A DNA stretch of 64,000 nt from Polaribacter aquimarinus (GTDB lineage Bacteria > Bacteroidota > Bacteroidia > Flavobacteriales > Flavobacteriaceae), in contig NZ_QFFG01000002.1 of the NCBI RefSeq assembly GCF_003129485.1, positions 124,001-188,000 on the forward strand. The letters are read 5' to 3'. Shown here in pieces: positions 52,923-62,338 of the stretch; position 1 is the stretch's first letter, and each line of letters begins with the position of its first letter. The notes beneath the pieces were generated by a model. It was not told the origin of the DNA. It searched no databases and saw nothing but the letters and a program-made list of their open reading frames with translations. A program made the translations under genes and the position numbers.

Positions 52923-53768
52923 TTAATTAAATATATCGTTAAATTTATAGGTGTTTTTTAATCTTACTCCTTTTTCAGTTTGCTGAACCGTACATAATTC
53001 GTTGTATGGATCGTGCTCTAAAAATAGTAAAAATTCTTTATCTGCAGCTAAGTTTAAAAAAGCTGCTTTTTCTTTTATAGTTAATAAAGGTCTTGTATCG
53101 TAGCCCATTACATAAGGCAAAGGAATATGCCCAACTGTTGGTAATAAATCTGCCATAAAAACAATAGTTTTACCTTGATAATTTAATTTGGGTAACATTT
53201 GTTTTTCTGTATGACCATCAACAAATAAGACATCAAAACCAATTTGGTCTTTATAATTTCTATGAATAAAATTTAATTGTCCACTTTCTTTAATTGGGTT
53301 AATATTTTCCTTTAAAAAAGAGGCTTTTTCTCTAGGGTTTGGTTCTGTTGCCCATTTCCAATGTTTGTCATTAGACCAAAATTTTGCATTTTTAAAAGCT
53401 GGTTGTAAGATAGTTTTATCTGAATTCCATGTTATGCAACCTCCACAGTGATCAAAATGTAAATGGGTTAGAAAAACATCTGTAATATCATCTCTATGAA
53501 AACCCAATTTTGCTAAAGAAGTATCTAATGAAAAATCTCCAAAGAGAAAGTAATAACCAAAAAACTTTTCTGGTTGTTTGTTTCCCATTCCGGTATCTAC
53601 CAAAATCAAACGGTTCTCATCTTCAATAAGCATGCATCGCATACTCATTTCAATCATGTTATTATTATCTGCAGGATTTGTTTTTTGCCAAATAGTTTTG
53701 GGCACAACGCCAAACATTGCACCTCCATCTAACTTAAAATTACCGGTTTCTATGGGATAAATCTTCAT
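52923..53768 (-). CDS. MBL-fold metallo-hydrolase (AHL lactonase-like)
   Basis: A 281-residue metallo-beta-lactamase-fold hydrolase without a signal peptide. Zinc-ligand motifs are THLHFDHCGG (His102, His104, Asp106, His107), FVDGHTEKQ, FMADLLPT and FLEHDPYNE. Its overall order resembles AHL lactonases and related esterases, but substrate cannot be inferred. It is the first gene of the leftward operon; the S8 peptidase gene follows after 13 bases, and a weak -7-like element lies 94 bases upstream. Confidence 0.88.
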   Translation of the reverse strand: MKIYPIETGNFKLDGGAMFGVVPKTIWQKTNPADNNNMIEMSMRCMLIEDENRLILVDTGMGNKQPEKFFGYYFLFGDFSLDTSLAKLGFHRDDITDVFLTHLHFDHCGGCITWNSDKTILQPAFKNAKFWSNDKHWKWATEPNPREKASFLKENINPIKESGQLNFIHRNYKDQIGFDVLFVDGHTEKQMLPKLNYQGKTIVFMADLLPTVGHIPLPYVMGYDTRPLLTIKEKAAFLNLAADKEFLLFLEHDPYNELCTVQQTEKGVRLKNTYKFNDIFN

Positions 53769-53862
53769 TCTATAAAATTAAAATCATTAAAAATTATTTA
53801 TAAAAATAATCAATTAATGATTTAATAATATTGGATGTGTTAAATTTAGAATTACACAAGAA

Positions 53863-53870
53863 CAAAGATG
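53863..53870 (-). promoter_or_regulatory. Weak -7-like element upstream of the MBL-S8-M1 operon
   Basis: Minus-strand CATCTTTG is a one-base variant of TAnnTTTG, identical to the element before asd. It would give a leader of about 90 bases. Weak evidence. Confidence 0.3.
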
Positions 53871-53910
53871 CTGAAATTAACTTTATTTTATGTTAAATAA
53901 AATCTAATTC

Positions 53911-54090
53911 TTAAGAAGTATAACTTGGTTTATTCGAGGTTTTTTCAAATTTAAGCTTACTTAAATATTTAGTTATTCTAAGTATCGCAAATACACCTAT
54001 TGTCAATCCTAAAATTACAAAAAGTAGTTGATTTTCAAAGATTGATTCTGCTGTTAGAGTGTTATCAGGTGGTAATATTTGTAAAAACAT
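53911..54090 (-). CDS. Small membrane protein (59 aa)
   Basis: An ATG at 54088-54090 opens a 59-codon frame ending in TAA at 53911-53913. The product starts MFLQILPPDNTLTAE, has one hydrophobic helix (about 21-40, LLFVILGLTIGVFAIL) and a basic Lys/Ser-rich tail (KYLSKLKFEKTSNKPSY). This is the layout of a single-pass protein with its positive tail inside. It stands alone in a 436-base gap between the MBL gene and pbpC. No family is recognised. It shares the ILP start and helix-plus-lysine tail with the 45-residue protein at 7603-7740. Confidence 0.68.
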   Translation of the reverse strand: MFLQILPPDNTLTAESIFENQLLFVILGLTIGVFAILRITKYLSKLKFEKTSNKPSYTS

Positions 54091-54204
54091 AATTTCTAGT
54101 GTTTTGAATTAGTTCTACAAATGTACCCCAGTATACTAGTTTTTTTGAAACCTTTTCGATAAACGGTAATTTACTATCGTTAATTTACAGTTAAATGTCT
54201 TTTA

Positions 54205-56553
54205 TTATTCTTTAATAATAATTTTTTGATGAATTTCATTCCCAAAATTATCTGTGACAGAAATATTGTAATTACCTATTTTTGAGTTGATTGCAAAGTG
54301 ATGTACTTCTTTTGTAGTTCCTAAAAATTGATGATTTGTATACCAAAACAATGTAGCATCTGCATTTGAATGGGCTACTTTTACAATCAGTTCGTTTTGT
54401 TTTCCATCAAAATCTTTGGGTAAAAAAACAGCGCTTATTTCTGTGGGATAAATAAACTTCATTGCATTTTGTACTTCACCCAAACAATCATTTCTAAATT
54501 TTGGCAAGGATTTGTAAAATGGATTTTTATTCTTGTAATAATACTCCATTAATGGAGGCAGTACAAACCAAGATTGCTGTTTAATTTTATCCATACTTTC
54601 GCAAGAAGTATTTACCTGATAATTCTCTGAAGCATCTACATTTACCAAAATATGAAACGGACAAGGAGCTGTTTTTAAACCTGAGTTTTGGACAAATTCC
54701 ATTTTTTTAACTTCACAAATTGTGGTGGCTCTATAACCACTTTTAGCACAAATTTCTATTTCAGTCATTTCATCAAAAGGTTTATCAAACCATTCTGAAT
54801 TGGGTAATTTATCAAACACATCGAATAAAATGGGTGCTGCAGTTTGTACGCCCACCAAACCTGGTCTTCCTTCTCCATCTGCATTTCCTACCCAAACTCC
54901 CACTACATAATCTTTGGTTGTACCAATTGCCCAGGCATCTCTAAAACCAAAACTAGTACCTGTTTTCCAAGCAATCTGTTTTGACGAATCAAAAAATTGC
55001 CAATTTTGTTCTGTATTAGGTCTGTTTACATCTCTTAAACTCTCTAAGGTCAGATAAATGGAAGCCGCATCAAAAATGATTTTTTCTGATGATTTTTCTC
55101 CAAAATCGATTTTCTTATCCGCATAAAAAGTAGGTGCTACAAACTCACTTTTAAAATACCTGCTAGAGTTTTCTGTATAATGATTTACTGTGGATGCTAA
55201 TGATGCGTAGCTTTTGCACAAATCCCACAAATTGCTTTCTGCCCCTCCTAACGCTAAGGTTAATCCATAATAATTGGCACTTTTTTTAATGTCTTTTAGT
55301 TTTAACTGTTGCAAATAATGATGGAATTTCTCCAAACCAAAACTTTGCAACATTCTTACTGTTGGCACATTTAATGATTTTGACAAAGCCAATTTTGCAG
55401 AAATTGCACCTGCATATTTTTTATCGAAATTTTCAGGTTGATAACTTCCAAAATTAGTAGGAACATCTGCCACCAAACTATTGGGCAACAACTCACCTTG
55501 ATCTAACATTGCTGTGTATAAAAAAGGTTTTAAAATACTTCCTGTACTTCTTGGTTTATCAATTATATCAACATCTTTTTGGTTTTTTATAGATGTTGGT
55601 GCATTCCCAACATAACTTAAAACTTGTCTTGTTTTTACATTTAAGACCAACACAGCAATATTGTGAATGCCATTTTTAGATAATTGATTGTAATGATTTT
55701 TCACAATCAAATTGGTTTGGTTTTGTAAATTTTTATCAATGGTTGTTTTTACAAATTGACCTTTTTTTTCTTTATTAACTTTTTGCAATAAATGTGGAGC
55801 AATTTGAGGTAATTTATAAGGTTTTTGCGGTATTTCTTCTAAAATAGCCAAATCATAAGTGAGAGAATCAATCACTTTTTTAACAAGTAACTTTTTTAAC
55901 AATCGATTTCTTTTTGCTACTAATTTTTGTTGATTTTTTCCTGGATAAATCAATTTTGGGGCATTGGGTAAAACTGCTAAAGTTGCAGCTTCAGCCCAAG
56001 ATAAATCAGATGCTTTTCTATTGAAAAATCGCCAAGAAGCAGCATCTAAACCAACTACATTTCCACCAAAAGGCGCGTTAGAACTCCAATAAGCTAAAAT
56101 TTCTTCTTTACTAGCTCTAAACTCTAATCTTGAAGCTAAAATGAGTTCTTTCAGTTTTTCAAAATACGTTCTTGGTCTGTCATTTCTACTCAAACGTATT
56201 ACTTGTTGGGTAATGGTACTTCCTCCTCTAACTACTTTTCCTGCTTGTATATTTTGTTTAATTGCATTAAAAATGGAAACAGGATTAAAACCTGGATGTT
56301 TATAAAAATATTCGTCTTCAAACTGAATTAAACAAGTTTTAAATTTCTGAGGAACAGCATCATTATGAGGAAAACGCCACTGACCATCTTTGGCAATTAA
56401 TGCCCCTAATAATTCGCCTTTATTGCTTGTTATTACTGTAGATGTTGGTTTTGTAAATAGTTCTTTTGGTAAACAAAAAGCATAGAAAATCAGGAGAATA
56501 ACAAGAAGTATTGTTTTCTTTTTATGACGTTTTATGTAGTTTTTGATTTTCAA
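54205..56553 (-). CDS. pbpC: Penicillin-binding protein 1C
   Basis: A 782-residue class A PBP. One N-terminal helix (about 13-29) precedes the GT51 domain with Glu79 in QFEDEYFYKHPG and GGSTITQQVIRLSR. The transpeptidase domain has SILK as SxxK (Ser339-Lys342), SLN as SxN and WKTGTSFGF as KTG. The C-terminal biPBP_C domain is present (VKVAHSNADATLFWY, KIIIKE end). PBP1C is paired with alpha-2-macroglobulin in many Gram-negatives: the macroglobulin traps proteases and PBP1C is thought to repair the breached wall. It lies 129 bases downstream of that gene. Confidence 0.95.
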   Translation of the reverse strand: MKIKNYIKRHKKKTILLVILLIFYAFCLPKELFTKPTSTVITSNKGELLGALIAKDGQWRFPHNDAVPQKFKTCLIQFEDEYFYKHPGFNPVSIFNAIKQNIQAGKVVRGGSTITQQVIRLSRNDRPRTYFEKLKELILASRLEFRASKEEILAYWSSNAPFGGNVVGLDAASWRFFNRKASDLSWAEAATLAVLPNAPKLIYPGKNQQKLVAKRNRLLKKLLVKKVIDSLTYDLAILEEIPQKPYKLPQIAPHLLQKVNKEKKGQFVKTTIDKNLQNQTNLIVKNHYNQLSKNGIHNIAVLVLNVKTRQVLSYVGNAPTSIKNQKDVDIIDKPRSTGSILKPFLYTAMLDQGELLPNSLVADVPTNFGSYQPENFDKKYAGAISAKLALSKSLNVPTVRMLQSFGLEKFHHYLQQLKLKDIKKSANYYGLTLALGGAESNLWDLCKSYASLASTVNHYTENSSRYFKSEFVAPTFYADKKIDFGEKSSEKIIFDAASIYLTLESLRDVNRPNTEQNWQFFDSSKQIAWKTGTSFGFRDAWAIGTTKDYVVGVWVGNADGEGRPGLVGVQTAAPILFDVFDKLPNSEWFDKPFDEMTEIEICAKSGYRATTICEVKKMEFVQNSGLKTAPCPFHILVNVDASENYQVNTSCESMDKIKQQSWFVLPPLMEYYYKNKNPFYKSLPKFRNDCLGEVQNAMKFIYPTEISAVFLPKDFDGKQNELIVKVAHSNADATLFWYTNHQFLGTTKEVHHFAINSKIGNYNISVTDNFGNEIHQKIIIKE

Positions 56554-56573
56554 GGTTTCTAGTTTTATTTTTA

Positions 56574-56660
56574 TGTCATTTCGACTTTATGGAGAAATCT
56601 CAACACAATCATTAGTCATTTGAGATTTCTCGACTTCATTTCATTCCGCTCGAAATGACA
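56574..56660. repeat. Nested palindromic intergenic repeat
   Basis: Outer arms TGTCATTTCGA (56574-56584) and TCGAAATGACA (56650-56660), and perfect inner arms GAGAAATCTCAA (56592-56603) and TTGAGATTTCTC (56620-56631). From memory, this sequence type is scattered between genes of many flavobacteria. It lies inside the macroglobulin-pbpC transcription unit and would fold in the mRNA. Confidence 0.85.
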
Positions 56661-56682
56661 TTCTTACTTTTAATTCGCCTTA

Positions 56683-59600
56683 TTATTTAATTACATTAAT
56701 CCACTTTCCTCTAGTTCTCACCAAATAATCGTTATCATACATCGCTTCTACTTGTACTCCTGATAAATAATATTTACCTAAATAAGCAGCATTTAATAAC
56801 ACTGTAAAAGTTTTGGTTTCACTTTTATTTCTTTTTCTGTTCAAATCGAAATAAAAATTTACACGATCGTCTTTAATGTCTGTATATCTAGCTTTGCTTT
56901 TAACAGTAGAACCAAAATCTGTAAAACGTGTGTTTACAATTTCCCATCCTGAAGGGAAAATCTGCGTTAATGCAATGTCTTTTACAGTTTCATTTTTAGG
57001 GTTGCTTACCGTAATTTTTGCCACAAAATCTTGTCCTTGTTTTAAATTATCAATGTTGATGGTTTTCCCTTTTAAATCCGCATAATTTACAGAAACACTC
57101 AAACCTCTACGTTCTGATATTTCATCGCCTAAAGCAAGTTTTCCAGCATTGATAATTCTTACAAAAACAATATTATTATCATTATTATGAAACGTGATTG
57201 TATTCATTCCTTTTTTCACGTTTAAAGTTCTTTGAATCATAGCACTTGAAGATTGTAAATGTTCTGTTTTTCCTCCAAATTGATAATTCATATTGATAGA
57301 TTTTCCACCATTTTTAACTACCATTTTTCCAATTGCCAATAAACTAAAAGCGGTAGTTTGTGTGCTCATCCAACGTTTAGAAGACAATTCTTTAGCAATA
57401 GTTTTTGCCACATTTTTAGCTTCTTTATTGTTTGTAATTAGCATCGTTTCTAAAGCCATTGCTCTGTTTCTAGTTACAGAACCATAATTGTAATAATTGT
57501 AACCAGAGAATTTTAAATCTGCTTTTTGTATAATTTCATCAGCAGCTTCTTTTTGCCCAACCAAAGCATAGGTTGCAGCCAAACGCCATTTTGCACCATT
57601 TGAAATTTGTTTGAATTCTCGCAAACGATTCATCGCAGATAAATCTGGACTTCCAGCCAAAGCCAAGGTATATAGCCTGTAAGCTTGTGCTAAATCTGAG
57701 GTATAACCATTATAATTTTGCCTCCAATTTCTGGCTACTTGTTTTTGATATTTGATAAAATTACTCTTGAAAGTTAAGGGTAAAACAAAGCCTTTTTTCT
57801 CTGCTTCTAATAAAAAATGACCTGCATAACTTGTTCCCCAATCACTGATATAACCTTCTCCCATCCAATAAGACAGTCCTCCATTCGCTTTTTGGAAATT
57901 ACCCAAACGTGCAATTCCTTTTTCTATATTTCTTTGAATTTCTTCTTTCTTCGCAAATGGTAAATCAAACAAATCTGTTAAAAATAATTGAGGAAAAACA
58001 CTTGATGTAGTTTGCTCTACACATCCGTGAGGATATTGTATTAAATATTCCAATCTTCCTGAAAAATTAATTGGGGGAATTGTAGACAATTCTAAAATTG
58101 CTGTGTTAGAACCTGCTATTCCAAATGTTTTAAAACTAATTGTTTGTGTTTGATTTCCTTCAATAGTTGCATCTATTACTTTGGAAGTTATTGGGTTGGG
58201 ATTTACAACATCCAATTCTACTTTATAGGTCGACTTTTCTCCTCCACCAGTGGCAATTACCTCAACAGTATTGATGCCATTTGCTTTTAAAACTTCCAAC
58301 TCAAAATAGACCATTTTTTCATCTGGTTTTTCAAAACTTAGTTGTTGAGTTTTTTTGCCTGTTACATTTATTCCAGTTGAAGTTTTTACTTGAATGCTAA
58401 CGTTTTTCACTTTTTTATCCATCGCAAAAACAGAAATGGGTAAGGTTACTTTTTCTTTTGGCGATAATTTTCTTGGTAAGGTAGCCAACACCATCAATGG
58501 TTTTTTAACGGGAGTTGCTTTTTCTGCGTTTCCAAAAGCTTCCTTTTTTACATCACCAGCAATCACCATTGTTCTTACTGAGCCAATATAATTGGGCAAA
58601 GTAATTTTATGCGATTTTGTAGTTCCTTTTTCCAACTCAAAAGGTCCTAAAAATTTGACTACAGGTTTAAATCTGTTTGCTTTTTGGTTTTTCCCTTTGG
58701 CAGCACTTCCATCTCCACCAATGGCAAAAACTTGATCTACACTTCCTGAATAGGCACCAATTACATCATCAAAAATATCCCAGGTTTTTACACCTAATGC
58801 TTCTCTTGCGTAAAATGTATTGTAAGCATTTGGAGTTATAAATCGTGTTAAATCCAACAAACCTTCCTCTACAATTGCCAAAGTATAGGTCATTGATTTG
58901 TTTTTTTCTTCGGATATTTTTACCACAAATTCTTTTTTGGGTTGCAATTCATCTGGCATCGAAATTTTTGGAGATAATAAGGTGTTTTTATCTTCCACTA
59001 AAATCGGAATTACACCATATAACCTTATTGGTAAATCATTTTCAGTAGCTTGATGTGGTTGTAATAAAGAGATATTTACAAACACATTTGGTGTCATTTT
59101 TTTGTTGATAGGAATTTCTACTGAGGTTGTTCCTTTTTGAGTTTCTACCCATTTTGTTTCCAAAACTTTTGTACCATTTTCTATACTGATTAATGCACGT
59201 CCTTTTGCACCAGATGGAAATGTAATTTTAGCAGTTTCACCAACATTATAGGTTTCTTTATCTGCAGAAAAAACCAACATTTTTGCAGCATCTATATCTT
59301 TTGATGATGAATTTTGCCACCAATTTTTGTAGAAATAAGCAGTTCTACCTGTTGCATGACCACTTTTTTTATCAATTACCCTAATTAAAAATCGTCCTCT
59401 ATCATTATCTGGAATGTTCAATTTAAAACTGCCTTTTCCTTTTGAATTTGTACTGATTCTTATAGTTTTATAAGGTTTTCTATAACTGCTAGAGGTATAC
59501 CTTGATAAATTGTCTTCAGAAGAACTCCACCACCAACGCCATTTTATTTGATAAATTTTTACTTCAATTTCATCTCTTTGAATTGGGTTTCCTCTTGCAT

Positions 59601-62229
59601 CTACAGAAACCAAAGAAAACTCTTGATTCTCATCTGTATAAAAAGAACCATATCTGTTTCCTTTTGGAGATTTTAAACCCACAAAACTAGTATAAGGTGC
59701 ATATTTTTTAGTGAATGCATCCATAGAAAAATCGCCTCCATTTTCAAAAGCTCTCACTAAAAATTGAATATTTAGCATTCCTGGAGCATTTTTACCAACT
59801 TTTAAATTTTTGTTGATTTTTGCAAATCCGTTGGCATCTAATTTACCATCAAAAACATTGATTTCTTCTGACGAAAATTTTCTTGATGGATCAATAAACA
59901 CATAGTTTTTAAAATTTTTAAAACTATAATTTGATGTAGAAACTTTTGCTTTAATTTCTGCTTTTAGGTTTTTGGCAGGAGTTCCATGCAACCACTTTAC
60001 ATCTAAACTTCCGTTTATTGGTTTTTCTGATGTCAAGATTTCATCATCAAAATCAACTTTAATTTTTAAGCGATTTGGTTTTACTGTTTCAACTTTTAAA
60101 TTCTTATAAAACTTTGCTCCACCTACAGAAATTTTAGCAGAATAATTCCCAGTTTTAGCTTCCTGTGCCGTTTTTACTGTGAACTTGTAAAAATTATTTA
60201 CATTTTCTGAGGTCACTTTTTTATACATCAACTTTCCACTTGGATCTCGCACTTCCAGTTTTACAGGATGATTTTTCGGGAGTTTATTATCTGCATCATT
60301 CAAAAGAAAAGTTAAATGAATATTGTCTCCAGGTCTCCAAACTCCACGTTCTCCATACATATATCCTTTTAAACCTTTTTGGGTTTTGCTTCCAGAAACA
60401 TCAAACTTACTTAGCGATAAAGAGTTTCCATCAAACAACTTGATATAGCCTGTATTATTTCCTTTAGAAACCACAGCAAAAGCAGCGTTTTTTGGAGTTT
60501 CAATCTTTGCAAAACCTTCTGAATCTGTTTTTGTTGACAGTATTTCTTGCTGTTGAAAGTTGAACAATTGAATAGTTGCTCCAGCTTCTGGCTTTGTGTT
60601 TAAAATATTAGTTACTGCAAAGAAATAGGTATTACTTTCTCCTTTTTTGGCTATTATACCAAGGTTAGATGCTAGCAAGTTTTGAGTAATCATTCTATTT
60701 GCATAATAGTATGCATCGTGACAAGGATTTTCTCTTTCTCGCCAATTGTATCTATAATTTTTATAGCTGTAAAGTTTATTGTCCCAATACAACTCTTCTC
60801 TTTGTTCTTGATTTTCTATATCAACATAATCTCCTTCATTATCAATAAAAACTTCCTCATAATCATCAGAATTGGCAGTGTTTTCTGAACAATTATAAAA
60901 CACTTGATTTTTATTAAAACTCAACTCAATTCTATAAATAGCTCCAGGTTCTGTTGCCACCATTTTAGAAATATCTATACTGTAAGCTTTCCATTTTTGA
61001 GTGTTATTTTCTTTACTACCAATAAGAGTAATGGTTTCTTTAGCAACACGTCTCCCAACTCTTTTTATGGCATATTCGTTTTTGCTATTGATGTTGTTCT
61101 CTTGCAAAAATTGTAACACATTCTCTTCATATATTTTAATGATTCTAACATCAACTTCTTTTACATTTATCGCTTCAAAATTATATTTTAAATTGTTTGA
61201 ATTTGGTAAAATTGTTCCGCTAGAAATTGCTCTGATTTGAGGTTTCTGCTGCTCGAAAGTGATGATTTCTTTAAATGTTTTTTTGAGTCTGTAATTATCA
61301 GAATTTAGAATTCCAGGAAAAATAGATACAGATATATTCCCTTCCAATTTTGCGTTAGAAAATACTTTTAATTCATTACCATTAATGATAAAACGTGGTT
61401 TTTTCACATTTTGAACAACCACCAAACCGTTTAAATTTTGTTGTTTTTTTAAAGCATCAGAAAAGTTGATAGAAATGTATTCTTCTGCTCCTTTTTGAAC
61501 AGCAAGACGCATCACTTTAAAATTATTTTTACCCGGAATTATAATTTCATTTTCGCCTTTATTATCTGCATTAATTGCTTTTCCATTCCAAACTACTTTC
61601 AATTTAGAATCATCTTCAAAACGTTGAATACTATCAATTTTAAATTCAAATACTTTTGATGAAGTATACGATTCATCCCAAACAATATTTTTAGCTGCTA
61701 CATTTTGTGAGGCTTTTAGTAGTTGTTTTGCATCATTCAAATTAATAATATCTGCAGATTTTACAACACCTTCTATAAATTGATACTCTTTAGAATAAGA
61801 TTGTAATGTATTTGTTAGAATACTAAAATTAGGTGTTATGGTTTTAAATTGAAAGGTGTAATTGGCAAATTCCTTATCAATATTTTTATAGATTTCATTT
61901 AATTTTACAGAAACTGTATACTCAGTATCTGAATCTAGATTTTCATCAGGAATAAAAACAAAAGCGTGTTTGTTAATGGTTTTTATTTTCCCATTCACAA
62001 ACGGTTTTATGGTTATGAAATCAGTAGAAAGTTCTTGATTAGCCTCCCAACCTTCTACTTCTTTAGACAGGTTTACATTGATTTTTTCTGCTACAGAAAC
62101 CACTCCAGAAGTGGTATAACTAATGTATTCTTTAAATTTATAGATGTTATCAGTCTTTATTGCTGACTTTTTACAAGAAAAAATCAATAAAAAAATAAGG
62201 AAAGCTGAAAGTAAATTTTTGATTTTCAT
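56683..62229 (-). CDS. Alpha-2-macroglobulin family protein (YfhM-like)
   Basis: A giant lipoprotein of 1848 residues (start MKIKNLLSAFLIFL, lipobox FSC, Cys19). The upstream ATG at 62241 would add four residues that spoil nothing but are less typical. Its MG domains run over the first 1000 residues. The bait-like region is followed by A2M domains with an intact thioester motif, GCVEQ, at about 1402-1406, so covalent trapping of proteases is possible. The C-terminal receptor-like beta domain ends near VEAMYDNDYLVRTRGKW. It is periplasmic, guarding against invading proteases. A -7 element lies 26 bases upstream. Confidence 0.94.
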   Translation of the reverse strand: MKIKNLLSAFLIFLLIFSCKKSAIKTDNIYKFKEYISYTTSGVVSVAEKINVNLSKEVEGWEANQELSTDFITIKPFVNGKIKTINKHAFVFIPDENLDSDTEYTVSVKLNEIYKNIDKEFANYTFQFKTITPNFSILTNTLQSYSKEYQFIEGVVKSADIINLNDAKQLLKASQNVAAKNIVWDESYTSSKVFEFKIDSIQRFEDDSKLKVVWNGKAINADNKGENEIIIPGKNNFKVMRLAVQKGAEEYISINFSDALKKQQNLNGLVVVQNVKKPRFIINGNELKVFSNAKLEGNISVSIFPGILNSDNYRLKKTFKEIITFEQQKPQIRAISSGTILPNSNNLKYNFEAINVKEVDVRIIKIYEENVLQFLQENNINSKNEYAIKRVGRRVAKETITLIGSKENNTQKWKAYSIDISKMVATEPGAIYRIELSFNKNQVFYNCSENTANSDDYEEVFIDNEGDYVDIENQEQREELYWDNKLYSYKNYRYNWRERENPCHDAYYYANRMITQNLLASNLGIIAKKGESNTYFFAVTNILNTKPEAGATIQLFNFQQQEILSTKTDSEGFAKIETPKNAAFAVVSKGNNTGYIKLFDGNSLSLSKFDVSGSKTQKGLKGYMYGERGVWRPGDNIHLTFLLNDADNKLPKNHPVKLEVRDPSGKLMYKKVTSENVNNFYKFTVKTAQEAKTGNYSAKISVGGAKFYKNLKVETVKPNRLKIKVDFDDEILTSEKPINGSLDVKWLHGTPAKNLKAEIKAKVSTSNYSFKNFKNYVFIDPSRKFSSEEINVFDGKLDANGFAKINKNLKVGKNAPGMLNIQFLVRAFENGGDFSMDAFTKKYAPYTSFVGLKSPKGNRYGSFYTDENQEFSLVSVDARGNPIQRDEIEVKIYQIKWRWWWSSSEDNLSRYTSSSYRKPYKTIRISTNSKGKGSFKLNIPDNDRGRFLIRVIDKKSGHATGRTAYFYKNWWQNSSSKDIDAAKMLVFSADKETYNVGETAKITFPSGAKGRALISIENGTKVLETKWVETQKGTTSVEIPINKKMTPNVFVNISLLQPHQATENDLPIRLYGVIPILVEDKNTLLSPKISMPDELQPKKEFVVKISEEKNKSMTYTLAIVEEGLLDLTRFITPNAYNTFYAREALGVKTWDIFDDVIGAYSGSVDQVFAIGGDGSAAKGKNQKANRFKPVVKFLGPFELEKGTTKSHKITLPNYIGSVRTMVIAGDVKKEAFGNAEKATPVKKPLMVLATLPRKLSPKEKVTLPISVFAMDKKVKNVSIQVKTSTGINVTGKKTQQLSFEKPDEKMVYFELEVLKANGINTVEVIATGGGEKSTYKVELDVVNPNPITSKVIDATIEGNQTQTISFKTFGIAGSNTAILELSTIPPINFSGRLEYLIQYPHGCVEQTTSSVFPQLFLTDLFDLPFAKKEEIQRNIEKGIARLGNFQKANGGLSYWMGEGYISDWGTSYAGHFLLEAEKKGFVLPLTFKSNFIKYQKQVARNWRQNYNGYTSDLAQAYRLYTLALAGSPDLSAMNRLREFKQISNGAKWRLAATYALVGQKEAADEIIQKADLKFSGYNYYNYGSVTRNRAMALETMLITNNKEAKNVAKTIAKELSSKRWMSTQTTAFSLLAIGKMVVKNGGKSINMNYQFGGKTEHLQSSSAMIQRTLNVKKGMNTITFHNNDNNIVFVRIINAGKLALGDEISERRGLSVSVNYADLKGKTINIDNLKQGQDFVAKITVSNPKNETVKDIALTQIFPSGWEIVNTRFTDFGSTVKSKARYTDIKDDRVNFYFDLNRKRNKSETKTFTVLLNAAYLGKYYLSGVQVEAMYDNDYLVRTRGKWINVIK

Positions 62230-62255
62230 AATAAACATCATTTATAAATATAACT

Positions 62256-62263
62256 CAAAAATA
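62256..62263 (-). promoter_or_regulatory. -7 promoter element of the A2M-pbpC operon
   Basis: Minus-strand TATTTTTG matches TAnnTTTG. A transcript start near 62249 would leave a leader of about 20 bases before the chosen ATG at 62229. Confidence 0.5.
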
Positions 62264-62338
62264 CTCTTTTAAGTACTTATAAATGGTGCTATTTAGAATT
62301 CGTAATAGCAATATTAGAATTCGTAAAAAGTTGTTTAA

